Source of the DNA: Nocardioides panacis
GTDB taxonomy: Bacteria > Actinomycetota > Actinomycetes > Propionibacteriales > Nocardioidaceae
DNA: 64,000 bases
Reading direction: 5' to 3'
Assembly (NCBI RefSeq): GCF_019039255.1
Contig: NZ_CP077062.1
Location: 2,728,001 to 2,792,000, forward strand
Position numbers and translations under genes: made by a program. This document shows positions 29,181 through 38,872 of this stretch, piece by piece. The notes under the pieces are model-generated. The model made no database searches. It worked only from the letters and a program-made list of their open reading frames with translations, and was not told the origin of the DNA. Position 1 is the first letter of the stretch. Every line of letters begins with the position of its first letter.

Positions 29181-30419
29181 CTAGCGGACGTGGCCGTCGC
29201 CGGTGACGACGTACTTCGTGGAGGTCATCTCGGGCAGCCCCATCGGGCCGCGGGCGTGCAGCTTCTGGGTGGAGATGCCGATCTCGGCGCCGAACCCGAA
29301 CTCGCCGCCGTCGGTGAACCGGGTCGAGGCGTTCACCACCACGGCGGCGGAGTCGACGGCTGCGGTGAACCGGCGGGCGGCGTCCAGGGAGCCGGTGACG
29401 ATCGCCTCGGTGTGGCCCGAGGAGTACGTCCGGATGTGGCGTACGGCGGCCGCCAGGTCGGGCACCACGGACGCCGACAGGTCGAGGGAGAGGTACTCCG
29501 TGCGGTGGTCGTCCTCCGTCGCCGGCAGCACGCCGTCCTGGGCGGCGAACGTCGCGTCGCCGTGCACGGTGACCCCGGCCTCCTGCAGGGCCCGCACCAC
29601 CCGGGGCACGAACGCGTCCGCGACCGCAGCGTGCACCAGCAGCGACTCTGCGGCGTTGCAGACCGACGGGCGGTCCGTCTTGGCGTTCAGCACGATCGCC
29701 AGTGCCATGTCCAGGTCGGCGTCCCGGTCGACGTACACGTGGCAGTTGCCCACGCCGGTCTCGATCACCGGCACCGTCGACTCCTCGACCACCGAGCGGA
29801 TCAGGCCGGCGCCGCCGCGCGGGATCAGCACGTCGACGAGCCCACGGGCCCGCATCAGCGCCTTGGCCGACTCGTGGCCCTCTCCCGGCACCAGCTGCAC
29901 GACGTCGGCCGGCAGGCCGGCCCCGGCCGCCGCGTCGCGGAGCACGCCGACGACCGCCTCGTTGGAGCGCCGGGCGCTGGAGGAGCCGCGCAGCAGCACC
30001 GCGTTGCCGCTCTTCAGGCAGATGCCGGCCGCGTCGGCGGTGACGTTGGGGCGGGCCTCGTAGATGATCCCGACCACGCCGAACGGCACCCGCACCTGGC
30101 GCAGCTCGAGACCGTTGGCGAGCGTCGAGCCGCGCACCACCTCGCCCACCGGGTCCGGCAGGGCGGCGACCTCGCGCAGCCCGTCGGCCATCGCGGCGAC
30201 CCGGCCGGCGTCCAGGCGCAGCCGGTCGACGAGCGACTCGGAGGTGCCGGCCTCCCGGGCGGCGGCGACGTCCCCGGCGTTGGCGGCCAGCACGTCGTCG
30301 GTGGCCGCGACCAGGGCGCCGGCCATCGCGTGCAGCGCGGCGTCCTTGGTGGCCCGGGTGGCCAGCGCCAGCTCGTGGGCGGCCTCACGGGCCCGGACGG
30401 CCACGGCCTCGAAGGTCAT
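29181..30419 (-). CDS. proA: Gamma-glutamyl phosphate reductase
   Basis: ProA reduces gamma-glutamyl phosphate to glutamate semialdehyde, the second step of proline synthesis. The 412-residue aldehyde-dehydrogenase-fold enzyme shows [28 protein letters not shown], the catalytic cysteine in [10 protein letters not shown] near residue 253 and the terminal [18 protein letters not shown]. The ATG at 30419 gives a standard start. It is separated from proB by a gene of unknown function. Confidence 0.97.
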   Translation of the reverse strand: MTFEAVAVRAREAAHELALATRATKDAALHAMAGALVAATDDVLAANAGDVAAAREAGTSESLVDRLRLDAGRVAAMADGLREVAALPDPVGEVVRGSTLANGLELRQVRVPFGVVGIIYEARPNVTADAAGICLKSGNAVLLRGSSSARRSNEAVVGVLRDAAAGAGLPADVVQLVPGEGHESAKALMRARGLVDVLIPRGGAGLIRSVVEESTVPVIETGVGNCHVYVDRDADLDMALAIVLNAKTDRPSVCNAAESLLVHAAVADAFVPRVVRALQEAGVTVHGDATFAAQDGVLPATEDDHRTEYLSLDLSASVVPDLAAAVRHIRTYSSGHTEAIVTGSLDAARRFTAAVDSAAVVVNASTRFTDGGEFGFGAEIGISTQKLHARGPMGLPEMTSTKYVVTGDGHVR

Positions 30420-30432
30420 GCCTCCAGGGTAG

Positions 30433-30783
30433 TCAGAACGGCAGCGGAGTCACGTCGTGCAGGTCGACGATCACGTGGTACTCCATGCCGCGGGACAGGA
30501 AGACGGTGCGCTCGAGGACCTCGAGGCCGACGACCTCCCAGCGCGGCAGGCCGGCCGACTCCCGGTGCTCGTTCCACACCCGCAGCGCGAGCGAGGAGGC
30601 GTCCAGGAGGCTCTCGGCCTCCTCCCAGTACTGGATCTCGGCGCGCCCGCCGGCGTACTTCAGGGAGTGCAGGAACGGCCGCTGGTCACTGAGCCTGCGC
30701 AGCGCGTTGCGGACGATCAGGGGCTCGACCTCTTCGCCCGCGACGGTCACGGTCACGTGCCAGAGCCGACACAGCTCGCTCAC
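30433..30783 (-). CDS. Protein of unknown function between proB and proA
   Basis: The 116-residue product begins [64 protein letters not shown] and ends [17 protein letters not shown]. No transmembrane segment or catalytic motif is visible; the alternating pattern suggests a small alpha/beta fold. AAGGAG seven bases before the GTG at 30783 fixes the start and argues for a real gene. It is 13 nt upstream of proA and preceded by a 163-nt gap after proB, so it may begin its own transcript. I do not recognise the family. Confidence 0.72.
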   Translation of the reverse strand: MSELCRLWHVTVTVAGEEVEPLIVRNALRRLSDQRPFLHSLKYAGGRAEIQYWEEAESLLDASSLALRVWNEHRESAGLPRWEVVGLEVLERTVFLSRGMEYHVIVDLHDVTPLPF

Positions 30784-30946
30784 CAGCCCACTCCTTGCAC
30801 GGTCCCGAAGATCCCAGGTCACAGCCCCTCCGCCGGCCCCGTGGGGCCCCGGCGGGACTCCACCAGTCTGCCGCCCGCCGGGCCGCGACGTCCGAGGATT
30901 GCCGAAAATCACGGCCGCCCCGGAGTGCCGGTGTGGACCGGTCCGG

Positions 30947-32071
30947 TCAGCCGCGCGGGAGCAGCACCAGGTCGTCGCGGTGCACGACCTCGCGCTCGTA
31001 GGAGGCACCCAGCTCGCGGGCCAGGTCGTGGGTGGAGCGGCCGAGCAGCGCGGGCAGCTCGTCGGCGTCGTAGTTGACCAGCCCGCGGGCCACCGGCACG
31101 CCGTCCGGGTCGACCAGGTCCACCGGGTCTCCCCCGACGAAGCTGCCGCTGACCCCGGTGATGCCGGCGGGCAGCAGCGAGGCGCGCCGCTCGGTCACCG
31201 CGCGGACCGCCCCGGCGTCCAGCGAGATCCGGCCCTGCGCCTCGGTGGCGTGCGCGAGCCACAGCAGCCGGGTGGGGCGCCGCCGACCGGTCGGGTGGAA
31301 CAGCGTGCCGACGTGGTCGCCGGCCAGGGCCCGGTCGGCCAGCGCCGACGCGGTCAGCACGACGGGGATGCCCGCGCCGGTGGCGATCCGGGCCGCCTCC
31401 ACCTTGGTCTGCATGCCTCCGGTGCCGACCCCGGACGAGCCGCTCCCTCCGGTCCGCACGGCGTCCAGGTCGGCGTCGGAGACCACCTCCCCGAGCATCG
31501 TCGCGCCCCCGTTGGCCGGGTTGCCGTCGTAGAGCCCGTCGACGTCGCTGAGCAGCAGCAGCAGGTCGGCGTGCACCAGGTGCGCCACCAGGGCGGCGAG
31601 CCGGTCGTTGTCGCCGAACCGGATCTCCGAGGTGGCGACCGTGTCGTTCTCGTTGACGACCGGCAGCACGCCGAGCTCCAGGAGCCGCGCGAACGTGCGG
31701 TAGGCGTTGCGGTAGTGGCTGCGCCGGGTCATGTCGTCGACGGTGAGCAGCACCTGGCCGGCGACGACGCCGTGCCGGGCGAACTCCTCGTTGTAGCGGT
31801 GCACGAGCATCCCCTGGCCCACCGAGGCGGCGGCCTGCTGGGTGGCCAGGTCCCCCGGCCGGCGGGACAGCCCGAGCGGCGCCAGGCCGGCGGCGATCGC
31901 GCCCGACGAGACGAGCACCACCTCGGCGCCCCGGGCCCGGACGCCGGCGAGCGCGTCGACCAGCGCCCGGACCCGGTCCGGGTCGATGCCCCCGTCGGCC
32001 GTGGTGAGCGAGGAGGACCCCACCTTCACCACGACCCGCGAGGCCCGGGCGACCTGCTCGCGCACGGTCAC
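30947..32071 (-). CDS. proB: Glutamate 5-kinase with PUA domain
   Basis: ProB phosphorylates glutamate in the first and feedback-controlled step of proline synthesis. The amino-acid-kinase domain has [34 protein letters not shown] and [10 protein letters not shown]. The C-terminal 90 residues ([28 protein letters not shown]) form the PUA domain present in many bacterial forms. The product has 374 residues. The GTG at 32071 overlaps the obgE stop as GTGA; a second GTG at 32065 is possible. Confidence 0.96.
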   Translation of the reverse strand: MTVREQVARASRVVVKVGSSSLTTADGGIDPDRVRALVDALAGVRARGAEVVLVSSGAIAAGLAPLGLSRRPGDLATQQAAASVGQGMLVHRYNEEFARHGVVAGQVLLTVDDMTRRSHYRNAYRTFARLLELGVLPVVNENDTVATSEIRFGDNDRLAALVAHLVHADLLLLLSDVDGLYDGNPANGGATMLGEVVSDADLDAVRTGGSGSSGVGTGGMQTKVEAARIATGAGIPVVLTASALADRALAGDHVGTLFHPTGRRRPTRLLWLAHATEAQGRISLDAGAVRAVTERRASLLPAGITGVSGSFVGGDPVDLVDPDGVPVARGLVNYDADELPALLGRSTHDLARELGASYEREVVHRDDLVLLPRG

Positions 32072-33621
32072 TCCTCGACGTCCTCCGACGCGTCGAGCCC
32101 CGGGTCGTCCTCCGTCCAGCCCCAGTCGGGGTCGTTGCGCTGCACCACGGTGTCGTCGGGGTCGATCACGCCGATCCGGCGGGCGACGTCGGCCCGGGTC
32201 TCGTTCTCCGCGCGGTTCGGCATCGCGGCATCGATCTCCCGGCGGCGCACGGCCGCGGGACGCTCGGTCTCGAGCCGGGCGTCGTCGCCGCGGCGGCCGA
32301 GCAGCTCGGCGCCGGTGCTGACCATCGGCCGGAAGTCGAACACCACGGCGTTCTCGGCCTCGCCGATGAGGACGGTGTCGCCCTCCTCCGCGCCGAGGGC
32401 GAGGAGCTTGTCCTCGACGCCGAGGCGGTTGAGCCGGTCGGCGAGGAAGCCGACCGCCTCGTCGTTGGTGAAGTCGGTCTGCCGCACCCAGCGCTCGGGC
32501 TTCAGCCCGCGGACCCGCCAGCCCTCGCCGGTCTGCCGGACGGTGAACTCGGGTCCGCTCTGGCTGCCGCGGGGACGGATCACGATGCGGGTGGCCTCGA
32601 CGACCGGCTTCTCGGCACGGGCCCGGGCCACCACCTCGGCCATCTTGAAGGAGAGCTCGCGCAGCCCCTCGTGGCTGGTGGCCGAGACCTGCATGACCTC
32701 GAGCCCGCGGGCGTCGAAGTCCTCCTTGACGATGTCCGCGAGGTCCCGGCCGTCGGGCACGTCGACCTTGTTGAGCACCACCAGCCGGGGACGGTCCTCG
32801 AGACCGCCGTACGACGCCAGCTCGCGCTCGATCACGTCGAGGTCGGAGAGCGGGTCGCGGCCGGGCTCCATCGTCACGGTGTCGATGACGTGCACCAGCG
32901 CCGCGCACCGCTCGACGTGCCGCAGGAAGGCGTGGCCGAGGCCGCGTCCCTCGCTGGCCCCCTCGATGAGGCCGGGTACGTCGGCCACCGTGAACGTCGT
33001 GTCGCCGGCGGTGACGACTCCGAGGTTCGGCACGAGGGTCGTGAACGGGTAGTCCGCGATCTTCGGGCGGGCCCGCGACAGCGCCGCGATCAGGCTGGAC
33101 TTGCCGGCGCTCGGGAAGCCGACCAGGCCGATGTCCGCGACGACCTTGAGCTCCAGCGTCACGGTCAGCTCGTCACCGGGCTCGCCCAGCAGCGCGAAGC
33201 CGGGGGCCTTGCGCTTGGAGGACGCCAGCGCCGCGTTGCCCAGGCCGCCGTGACCGCCCTCGGCGATCACCATCTCGGTCCCGGGGCCGACGAGGTCCGC
33301 GAGGACGGTGCCGTTCTCGTCGTTGACGACCGTGCCGTCGGGGACCGCCAGCACCAGGTCGTGGCCGTGCGCGCCGTTGCGGTTGCTGCCCGCGCCGTGC
33401 CCGCCGTTCTCGGCCTTGCGGTGCGGGCTGTGGTGGAAGTCGACGAGGGTGGTGACGTCGGAGTCGACGCGCAGGATCACGCTGCCGCCCGGACCGCCGT
33501 TGCCGCCGTCGGGACCGCCGAGCGGCTTGAACTTCTCACGGTGGACCGAGGCGACGCCGTTGCCGCCGCTTCCGGCGGCGATGTTGAGCGTCACCCGGTC
33601 GACGAACGTCGGAACGGCCAT
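32068..33621 (-). CDS. obgE: GTPase ObgE/CgtA with C-terminal OCT domain
   Basis: Obg is an essential ribosome-assembly GTPase. The 517-residue protein has the glycine-rich Obg fold ([30 protein letters not shown]), the G1 motif [10 protein letters not shown], the switch region DYPFTTL, DVPGL and NKVD. A C-terminal OCT domain and an acidic tail follow. GAAGGAG six bases before the ATG fixes the start. It follows rplU and rpmA, as is nearly universal, and is coupled to proB. Confidence 0.97.
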   Translation of the reverse strand: MAVPTFVDRVTLNIAAGSGGNGVASVHREKFKPLGGPDGGNGGPGGSVILRVDSDVTTLVDFHHSPHRKAENGGHGAGSNRNGAHGHDLVLAVPDGTVVNDENGTVLADLVGPGTEMVIAEGGHGGLGNAALASSKRKAPGFALLGEPGDELTVTLELKVVADIGLVGFPSAGKSSLIAALSRARPKIADYPFTTLVPNLGVVTAGDTTFTVADVPGLIEGASEGRGLGHAFLRHVERCAALVHVIDTVTMEPGRDPLSDLDVIERELASYGGLEDRPRLVVLNKVDVPDGRDLADIVKEDFDARGLEVMQVSATSHEGLRELSFKMAEVVARARAEKPVVEATRIVIRPRGSQSGPEFTVRQTGEGWRVRGLKPERWVRQTDFTNDEAVGFLADRLNRLGVEDKLLALGAEEGDTVLIGEAENAVVFDFRPMVSTGAELLGRRGDDARLETERPAAVRRREIDAAMPNRAENETRADVARRIGVIDPDDTVVQRNDPDWGWTEDDPGLDASEDVEE

Positions 33622-33674
33622 CGGTGACTCCTTCGGTGATGCGGGGTGGTGCTGGGGTGGTGCCGGGGGGAATG

Positions 33675-33711
33675 ACGAAAGGGACGCCCTGCCGTGTCAG
33701 CAGGGCGCCCC
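33675..33711 (-). terminator. Hairpin terminator/attenuator between rpmA and obgE
   Basis: On the - strand GGGGCGCCCTGC pairs with GCAGGGCGTCCC, 12 bp with one G:U, and TTTC follows. It would end most transcripts after rpmA and lower obgE output relative to the ribosomal proteins, or act as a processing site. Confidence 0.65.
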
Positions 33712-33742
33712 TCCGCGCTTCTGTACTAGATCCCGGCCGAGG

Positions 33743-34000
33743 TCACTCGGCGGTCGGGAGGATGTTGATCACGCGGCGTCCGCGCTTGGTGCCGAACTCG
33801 ACGTTGCCGCCGACCAGGGCAAACAGCGTGTCGTCACCGCCGCGGCCGACGCCGCTGCCCGGGTGGAAGTGGGTGCCCCGCTGGCGGACGATGATCTCGC
33901 CGGCGTTCACGAGCTGACCGCCGTAGCGCTTCACACCGAGCCGCTGGGAGTTGGAGTCCCGACCGTTCTTGGTCGAGGCTGCGCCCTTCTTGTGTGCCAT
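33743..34000 (-). CDS. rpmA: 50S ribosomal protein L27
   Basis: The 85-residue product [29 protein letters not shown]...VINILPTAE is a full-length L27, whose N-terminal tail reaches the peptidyl-transferase centre. The N-terminus starts directly with MAHKKG, without the cleavable extension found in Firmicutes. It lies 55 nt downstream of rplU. Confidence 0.98.
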   Translation of the reverse strand: MAHKKGAASTKNGRDSNSQRLGVKRYGGQLVNAGEIIVRQRGTHFHPGSGVGRGGDDTLFALVGGNVEFGTKRGRRVINILPTAE

Positions 34001-34055
34001 GAGTTCAGTCCTTTGTGCGGAAGAGTTGCCGGAGGGAGAGGCGACGACCCGGAGG

Positions 34056-34367
34056 TCAGGCGCTGATCTCGGTGACCTTGACCTGGGTGTACTTCTGACG
34101 GTGACCCTGGCGCTTGCGGTAGCCGGTCTTGTTCTTGTACTTCAGGATGGTGATCTTCGGGCCCTTGGTGGCACCGAGGACTTCCACCGTCACGGTCGCC
34201 TTCGCCAGCTGGTCGGCGCCGGCGGTGACCTTCTCGCCGTCTACGAGCATGAGGACGGGCAGACTGACGGAGTCACCCACCTCGTGGGCAACCTTGTCGA
34301 TCTCGATGACGTCGCCGACAGCAACCTTCTGCTGCTGGCCGCCACTGCGCACGATCGCGTACACCAC
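34056..34367 (-). CDS. rplU: 50S ribosomal protein L21
   Basis: The 103-residue product [26 protein letters not shown]...[22 protein letters not shown] is a complete L21. Two adjacent GTG codons (34367 and 34364) are possible starts; the second would give the more usual YAIV start. A strong promoter lies 132 bases upstream, leaving a structured leader of about 125 bases. Confidence 0.97.
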   Translation of the reverse strand: MVYAIVRSGGQQQKVAVGDVIEIDKVAHEVGDSVSLPVLMLVDGEKVTAGADQLAKATVTVEVLGATKGPKITILKYKNKTGYRKRQGHRQKYTQVKVTEISA

Positions 34368-34456
34368 GGACTCACTCTCTTCTTCGGACTACAACGTTGG
34401 GTTGCGCGCTCCGGCCAGGCTCACAGGTCTCACCGCGAGGGGAGAGCATGGAAGTG

Positions 34457-34491
34457 GCGCCGTACACGCACGACGGCGCAGTGATGCGCCG
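34457..34491 (-). promoter_or_regulatory. Alternative hairpins at the 5' end of the rplU leader
   Basis: Three segments compete. CGGCGC (34491-34486) can pair with GCGCCG within 34479-34473, while GCGCCGT (34479-34473) can pair instead with ACGGCGC (34463-34457). Both hairpins cannot form at once. The position, from the first transcribed bases, would suit ribosomal-protein feedback, but no L21 binding site is recognised. Confidence 0.35.
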
Positions 34492-34498
34492 AGGGTCA

Positions 34499-34527
34499 AG
34501 TCTACGGACGGCGGCCCAGCGGGTCAA
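34499..34527 (-). promoter_or_regulatory. Promoter of the rplU-rpmA-obgE operon
   Basis: On the - strand, -35 TTGACC (34527-34522) and -10 TAGACT (34504-34499) are separated by exactly 17 bases, a near-consensus housekeeping promoter. Transcription should start near 34492. Confidence 0.8.
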
Positions 34528-34561
34528 AACGACGCCGCGGGCCGGTCCTCCGCCGACCGGG

Positions 34562-37500
34562 CTACCGCTTGCGCGAGCGCCTGCTCTTGACCGGGACGTG
34601 CACGGCCCCGTCGGAACCGTCGGCACCCTCGGCCCCGTCGGGACTGGTCGAGTCGGTCGTCTCGCTCCCGGTCTCGGTCCCCGCGGCGATCCCGGCCGGC
34701 GGACCGGCGGGACGCCGGGCGACCCGGCGGCGGGAGGAGGTGACCAGCCGGGGGCCGGCCGGTACGACAGGCTCCGCGGCCGGCTCCGGCGCCGGCTCGG
34801 GCGCCTTCTCCGGCTCGGGCTCGGGCTCGGGGGTGCTCTCGACGATCGGCTCGGGGGTCACCGGCGTGGCGGTCAGCGCGTGGGCGTCGACGGCCTCGGC
34901 CGGCACCGGGCTCGAGGTGGCGGTGGAGTCGGTCACCGGGGCGTCCGCGGGAGCGTCGGCCGGCGCACTGTCCTCGACGACCGGCGCGGGCACCGGCTCG
35001 GGCACCGTCTCGGGCACGACCTCCTCGGTCGGCCGCGGCTCGTGCCGGGCCATCGCCGCGATGTCCTTGGGCGACGGCGACGACTTGGTCGCGCCTCCCC
35101 CGTTGCCACCGTTGGCACCGTGCGAGGCGTTGCCGTTCCCGGTGTCGGGACCGTCCTCGCCGCCGCCGCGACGGCCGCGACGGCCGCGCCGGGGCTCGTC
35201 GTCCTGCTGCTTGGAGGGCTCGACGGGCTCGTGCTGGATGACCACGCCGCGACCCTGGCAGTGGTCGCAGTTCTCGCTGAACGACTCGACCAGGCCGGTG
35301 CCGATCCGCTTGCGGGTCATCTGGACCAGGCCGAGCGAGGTCACCTCGGCGACCTGGTGGCGGGTGCGGTCCCGGCCCAGGCACTCCACGAGGCGGCGCA
35401 GGACCAGGTCCCGGTTGCTCTCGAGGACCATGTCGATGAAGTCGATGACGATGATGCCGCCGATGTCGCGCAGCCGGAGCTGGCGGACCATCTCCTCGGC
35501 GGCCTCGAGGTTGTTCTTGGTCACCGTCTCCTCGAGGTTGCCCCCGGAGCCGGTGAACTTGCCGGTGTTCACGTCGACGACGGTCATCGCCTCGGTGCGG
35601 TCGATGATCAGCGAGCCGCCGGAGGGCAGCCAGACCTTGCGGTCCAGGCCCTTGGCGATCTGCTCCTCGATCCGGTAGTCGGCGAAGACGTCGTCCCCGG
35701 AGTACCGCTCGAGGCGCTCGGCGAGGTCCGGGGCGACGTGCTCGACGTAGGAGTCGACCATGTCCCAGGCCTCGTCGCCGGAGACGACCAGCTTGGCGAA
35801 GTCCTCGGTGAACAGGTCGCGGACGACCTTGAGGGTGAGGTCGGGCTCGCCGTACAGCAGCGCCGGGGCGTTGCCCTTCTCGACCTTGCTCTCGATGTCG
35901 GCCCAGCGGGCGGTGAGCCGCTCGACGTCGCGGGTGAGCTCGTCCTCGGAGGCCCCCTCGGCCGCGGTGCGGACGATCACGCCGGCGCTGTCCGGGACGA
36001 TCTCCTTGAGCAGCGCCTTGAGCCGCGAGCGCTCCGTGTCCGGCAGCTTGCGGGAGATGCCGCTGGTCGTGCCGTCCGGGACGTAGACCAGGAACCGGCC
36101 CGGGAGGCTGACCTGGCTGGTGAGCCGGGCGCCCTTGTGGCCGATCGGGTCCTTGGTGACCTGGACCAGGATCGGCTGGCCGGACTTGAGGACCTGCTCG
36201 ATCTTGCGCGGGCCGTTGCCGGCGCCGAGCGCGTCCCAGTTGACCTCGCCGGCGTACAGCACGGCGTTGCGGCCCTTGCCGATGTCGACGAACGCCGCCT
36301 CCATCGAGGGCAGCACGTTCTGCACCCGGCCGAGGTAGACGTTGCCGATCAGCGAGGTCTGCGACTCGCGGGCGACGTAGTGCTCGACGAGCACCTTGTC
36401 CTCGAGGACCGCGATCTGGGTCAGGTCCTTGCGCTGCCGGATCACCATCACCCGGTCGACCGCCTCGCGGCGGGCCAGGAACTCGGCCTCGCTGACGATC
36501 GGTGCGCGCCGGCGGCCGGCCTCGCGGCCCTCGCGGCGGCGCTGCTTCTTGGCCTCCAGGCGGGTGGAGCCGTGCAGGCTGGTGATCTCGTCCTCGGCGT
36601 TGCGCGGCTTGCGCACCCGGGTGACGGTCTTCTCCGGGTCGTCCGGGCCCCCGTCACCCTCCTCGCCGGCGCGACGACGGCGACGGCGCCGGCGGGTGCC
36701 GTTGCCCTCGCCCTGGTCGTCGTCCTTGGCGGCCTCGGAGCCGCCGCGGTTGTTCTGCCCGCCGCCCCGCTGGCCCGAGCCGCGGCCGCGACCGGACCCG
36801 GTGTCGTTCTGCTCGCCGCTCTCCGTGTCGTCGTCCGACGTCTCGTCGTCGGAGGTCTCGGAGTCCTCGGAGTCGTCGGCCCCGTTGCCGCCCCCGCTGC
36901 CGCCGCGGCGACGGCGCCGGCCGCCACGACGACGGCGCCGGCGGTTGCCGCCCTGCTCGTCGTCGGTGTCGTCGGTGTCCTCGTCGGTGCCGGTGTCGGC
37001 CCGGTCGTCGTTCTCGTCGGTGGTCTGGTCGGCGTCCCGGTCGGACCGGGCCTCGGGACCGGTGCCGGCGTCCTGCTGCTCGGTCGGGGCGTCCTCGGTG
37101 CCGGCGGGACGGGTCGCGCGGGAGCGGGAGCGCGACCGGGTGACCTTCTTCACGACCGGGGCGGTCTGCTCGTCGGCGGCGTCGGCCTCGACCTCGGCCG
37201 TGGTCCCGGTGGTCCCGGTGGCCTCGGTGGCCTCGGCGCTGGTCTGCTCGAGGGTCCCGGCAGCGGCCTCGTCGGCCGCGGGGGCCGAGGTGGCGCGCCG
37301 GCGGCGCCGGGTCGTCGTGGTGACCGGGTCGGGGGTCTGGAAGAGCAACGCGGTGGCGGTGGCCGGCGCGTCGGCGGCGGGCGCCTCAGCGGCGGGGGCG
37401 TCCGTCGTCTCCTCGGCGACCTCGTCGGTCGGCTCCTCGAGCGGCTCGTCGACCGGTGCGGCGGGGTCGGCGACGGCGGTCTTCCTGCTCGCGGCGCGCT

Positions 37501-37846
37501 TGGCCGGGGCCCGCTTCGCGGCGGTCTTCTTGGCGGCCGGGGCGCGCTTCGCGGCGGCCTTCCTGGCGGTCTTCCTCACCGGTGCGCCGTCGGCTTCGGT
37601 GGCCTCGCCGGTGCCGATCGTCTCGGCGGGAGCCACCTCGGCGGCGGTCGCGGCGGGCTGGGCGTCCGGCAGCGCGAGCTGCGCGTCGGCGGGGGCCTCG
37701 GCGGCCTTGGTGGTCACGGTCTTCTTCACCGCACGCTTGCGGGTGACCTTCTTGGCGACCGGCTTGGCCGGCGCCGCGGGTGACTCGGTGGGGTCCCCGG
37801 GACCTGCTTCGGTGGCGGGGGTGGTGCTGTCGTTGTCGTCGAGCAT
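34562..37846 (-). CDS. rne: Ribonuclease E/G family endoribonuclease
   Basis: RNase E/G cleaves single-stranded AU-rich RNA and drives mRNA decay and rRNA maturation. The 1094-residue protein has a long N-terminal extension (about 480 residues, Lys/Ala-rich then Asp/Glu- and Arg/Gly-rich) of the actinobacterial type. The S1 domain is near 497-590 (GNVYLGRVQNVLPSMEAAFVDIG). The catalytic acidic residues lie in VDVNTG and DFIDM (about 755-805), with a zinc-link CDHC near 861 and a disordered Pro/Glu C-tail. AGGAG before the ATG at 37846 fixes the start. The 233 nt beyond it hold no gene I can support. Confidence 0.95.
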   Translation of the reverse strand: MLDDNDSTTPATEAGPGDPTESPAAPAKPVAKKVTRKRAVKKTVTTKAAEAPADAQLALPDAQPAATAAEVAPAETIGTGEATEADGAPVRKTARKAAAKRAPAAKKTAAKRAPAKRAASRKTAVADPAAPVDEPLEEPTDEVAEETTDAPAAEAPAADAPATATALLFQTPDPVTTTTRRRRRATSAPAADEAAAGTLEQTSAEATEATGTTGTTAEVEADAADEQTAPVVKKVTRSRSRSRATRPAGTEDAPTEQQDAGTGPEARSDRDADQTTDENDDRADTGTDEDTDDTDDEQGGNRRRRRRGGRRRRRGGSGGGNGADDSEDSETSDDETSDDDTESGEQNDTGSGRGRGSGQRGGGQNNRGGSEAAKDDDQGEGNGTRRRRRRRRAGEEGDGGPDDPEKTVTRVRKPRNAEDEITSLHGSTRLEAKKQRRREGREAGRRRAPIVSEAEFLARREAVDRVMVIRQRKDLTQIAVLEDKVLVEHYVARESQTSLIGNVYLGRVQNVLPSMEAAFVDIGKGRNAVLYAGEVNWDALGAGNGPRKIEQVLKSGQPILVQVTKDPIGHKGARLTSQVSLPGRFLVYVPDGTTSGISRKLPDTERSRLKALLKEIVPDSAGVIVRTAAEGASEDELTRDVERLTARWADIESKVEKGNAPALLYGEPDLTLKVVRDLFTEDFAKLVVSGDEAWDMVDSYVEHVAPDLAERLERYSGDDVFADYRIEEQIAKGLDRKVWLPSGGSLIIDRTEAMTVVDVNTGKFTGSGGNLEETVTKNNLEAAEEMVRQLRLRDIGGIIVIDFIDMVLESNRDLVLRRLVECLGRDRTRHQVAEVTSLGLVQMTRKRIGTGLVESFSENCDHCQGRGVVIQHEPVEPSKQQDDEPRRGRRGRRGGGEDGPDTGNGNASHGANGGNGGGATKSSPSPKDIAAMARHEPRPTEEVVPETVPEPVPAPVVEDSAPADAPADAPVTDSTATSSPVPAEAVDAHALTATPVTPEPIVESTPEPEPEPEKAPEPAPEPAAEPVVPAGPRLVTSSRRRVARRPAGPPAGIAAGTETGSETTDSTSPDGAEGADGSDGAVHVPVKSRRSRKR

Positions 37847-38079
37847 GTGCTCTCCTCGGCGCCCGGGACACCGACGAGTCGGCGTCCGCACGGGTGCTGT
37901 GTCAGTCGCCAGGCCGGACGAGCCGACCGGGCGTGAAGCCTGCGGATGGGGCCCGCCAGCGGTGCGGGAGCACCGTGCCGAGCAACGGCGACGTCTTCCG
38001 AGTCATTCGTCGAACGGGCTGCCCACCGGCACTGTCCGCGGTCACCGACGTCCTACGAGGAGCTGCTGTCACTAGCGCC

Positions 38080-38820
38080 TCACGCCGTGTCGCGGTGGAG
38101 TGCCAACGGATCGCCCACCGTGCCGAACTGCGTATCCAGGGGGCCTTGGGCGAGTCGCTCGTGCAACGGAGCGGCATCGGCCTCGAGCCCCACCAGGGTG
38201 CGGAGTCCGGCGAGGACGTCGTCGGGTCTCACGGACGGGGTTCCGTGTCGTAAAACCATGTCGAGTATCGCACACTCGCCCTCGATTCCCGGTCCCGCCG
38301 CGGACTGCAGCGACACGACGGCGGCGCGGCAGTCGAAAGTGCGCAGCCCCTTCTTGGTCATCCGCTCGACGAGCACCTCCTCGGCGGCGAGGAAGGCGGT
38401 CACCCCCTCGGCGCCCTGGTCGGGCGTCATCGACGGCACGGTCGTCCGCCACACGCTGGCCTCGAGCAGGTCCGAGAGCGAGCCGCCCGGGGACTCCACG
38501 ACCTGCAGCAGGTCGAGCCCCGGCGGCAGCGCCTCGTCGAGCGCGGCCAGCACCTCCGCCGGGTCGGTGACCTCGGCGAGCCCGATCTCGAGGTACTCCG
38601 CCTCGCTGGCTGCCCCGGTCGGGGAGGCTCCCGCGTAGGAGATCCGCGGGTGCGGGTTGAAGCCGGAGGAGTAGGCCATCGGGATCCGGGCCCGGAAGAC
38701 CGCCCGCTCGAAGGCGCGGGAGAAGTCGCGGTGGCTGGTGAACCGCAGCCGTCCCCGCTTGGCGTACCGGAAGCGGAGCCGCTGGACGGGAGGGGCCTGT
38801 TGCTCGGGTTGCTCACGCAC
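38080..38820 (-). CDS. DUF2344 / TIGR03936 family radical-SAM-linked protein
   Basis: The 246-residue product carries the family core LRFRYAKRGRLRFTSHRDFSRAFERAVFRARIPMAYSSGFNPHPRISYA. Members occur beside, or fused to, the B12-binding radical-SAM protein TIGR03960, which here lies 2.6 kb upstream (41439-43409) on the same strand. The molecular role is not established. The GTG at 38820 is chosen for the GGTAGGG tract eight bases before it; GTG at 38829 is also in frame. It precedes rne, a common actinobacterial order. Confidence 0.88.
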   Translation of the reverse strand: MREQPEQQAPPVQRLRFRYAKRGRLRFTSHRDFSRAFERAVFRARIPMAYSSGFNPHPRISYAGASPTGAASEAEYLEIGLAEVTDPAEVLAALDEALPPGLDLLQVVESPGGSLSDLLEASVWRTTVPSMTPDQGAEGVTAFLAAEEVLVERMTKKGLRTFDCRAAVVSLQSAAGPGIEGECAILDMVLRHGTPSVRPDDVLAGLRTLVGLEADAAPLHERLAQGPLDTQFGTVGDPLALHRDTA

Positions 38821-38872
38821 GGGGCGCACCCTACCGGCGCGGGTGCGGGGCCCCGTGCGGGAGGATGTCGCG

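Noticed and set aside
34397-37783. A 1128-codon open frame on + across the RNase E/G gene
   Set aside because: It is antisense to a full-length, motif-complete RNase E/G. High third-position GC produces long antisense frames, and its protein is a low-complexity Gly/Val/Leu shadow.
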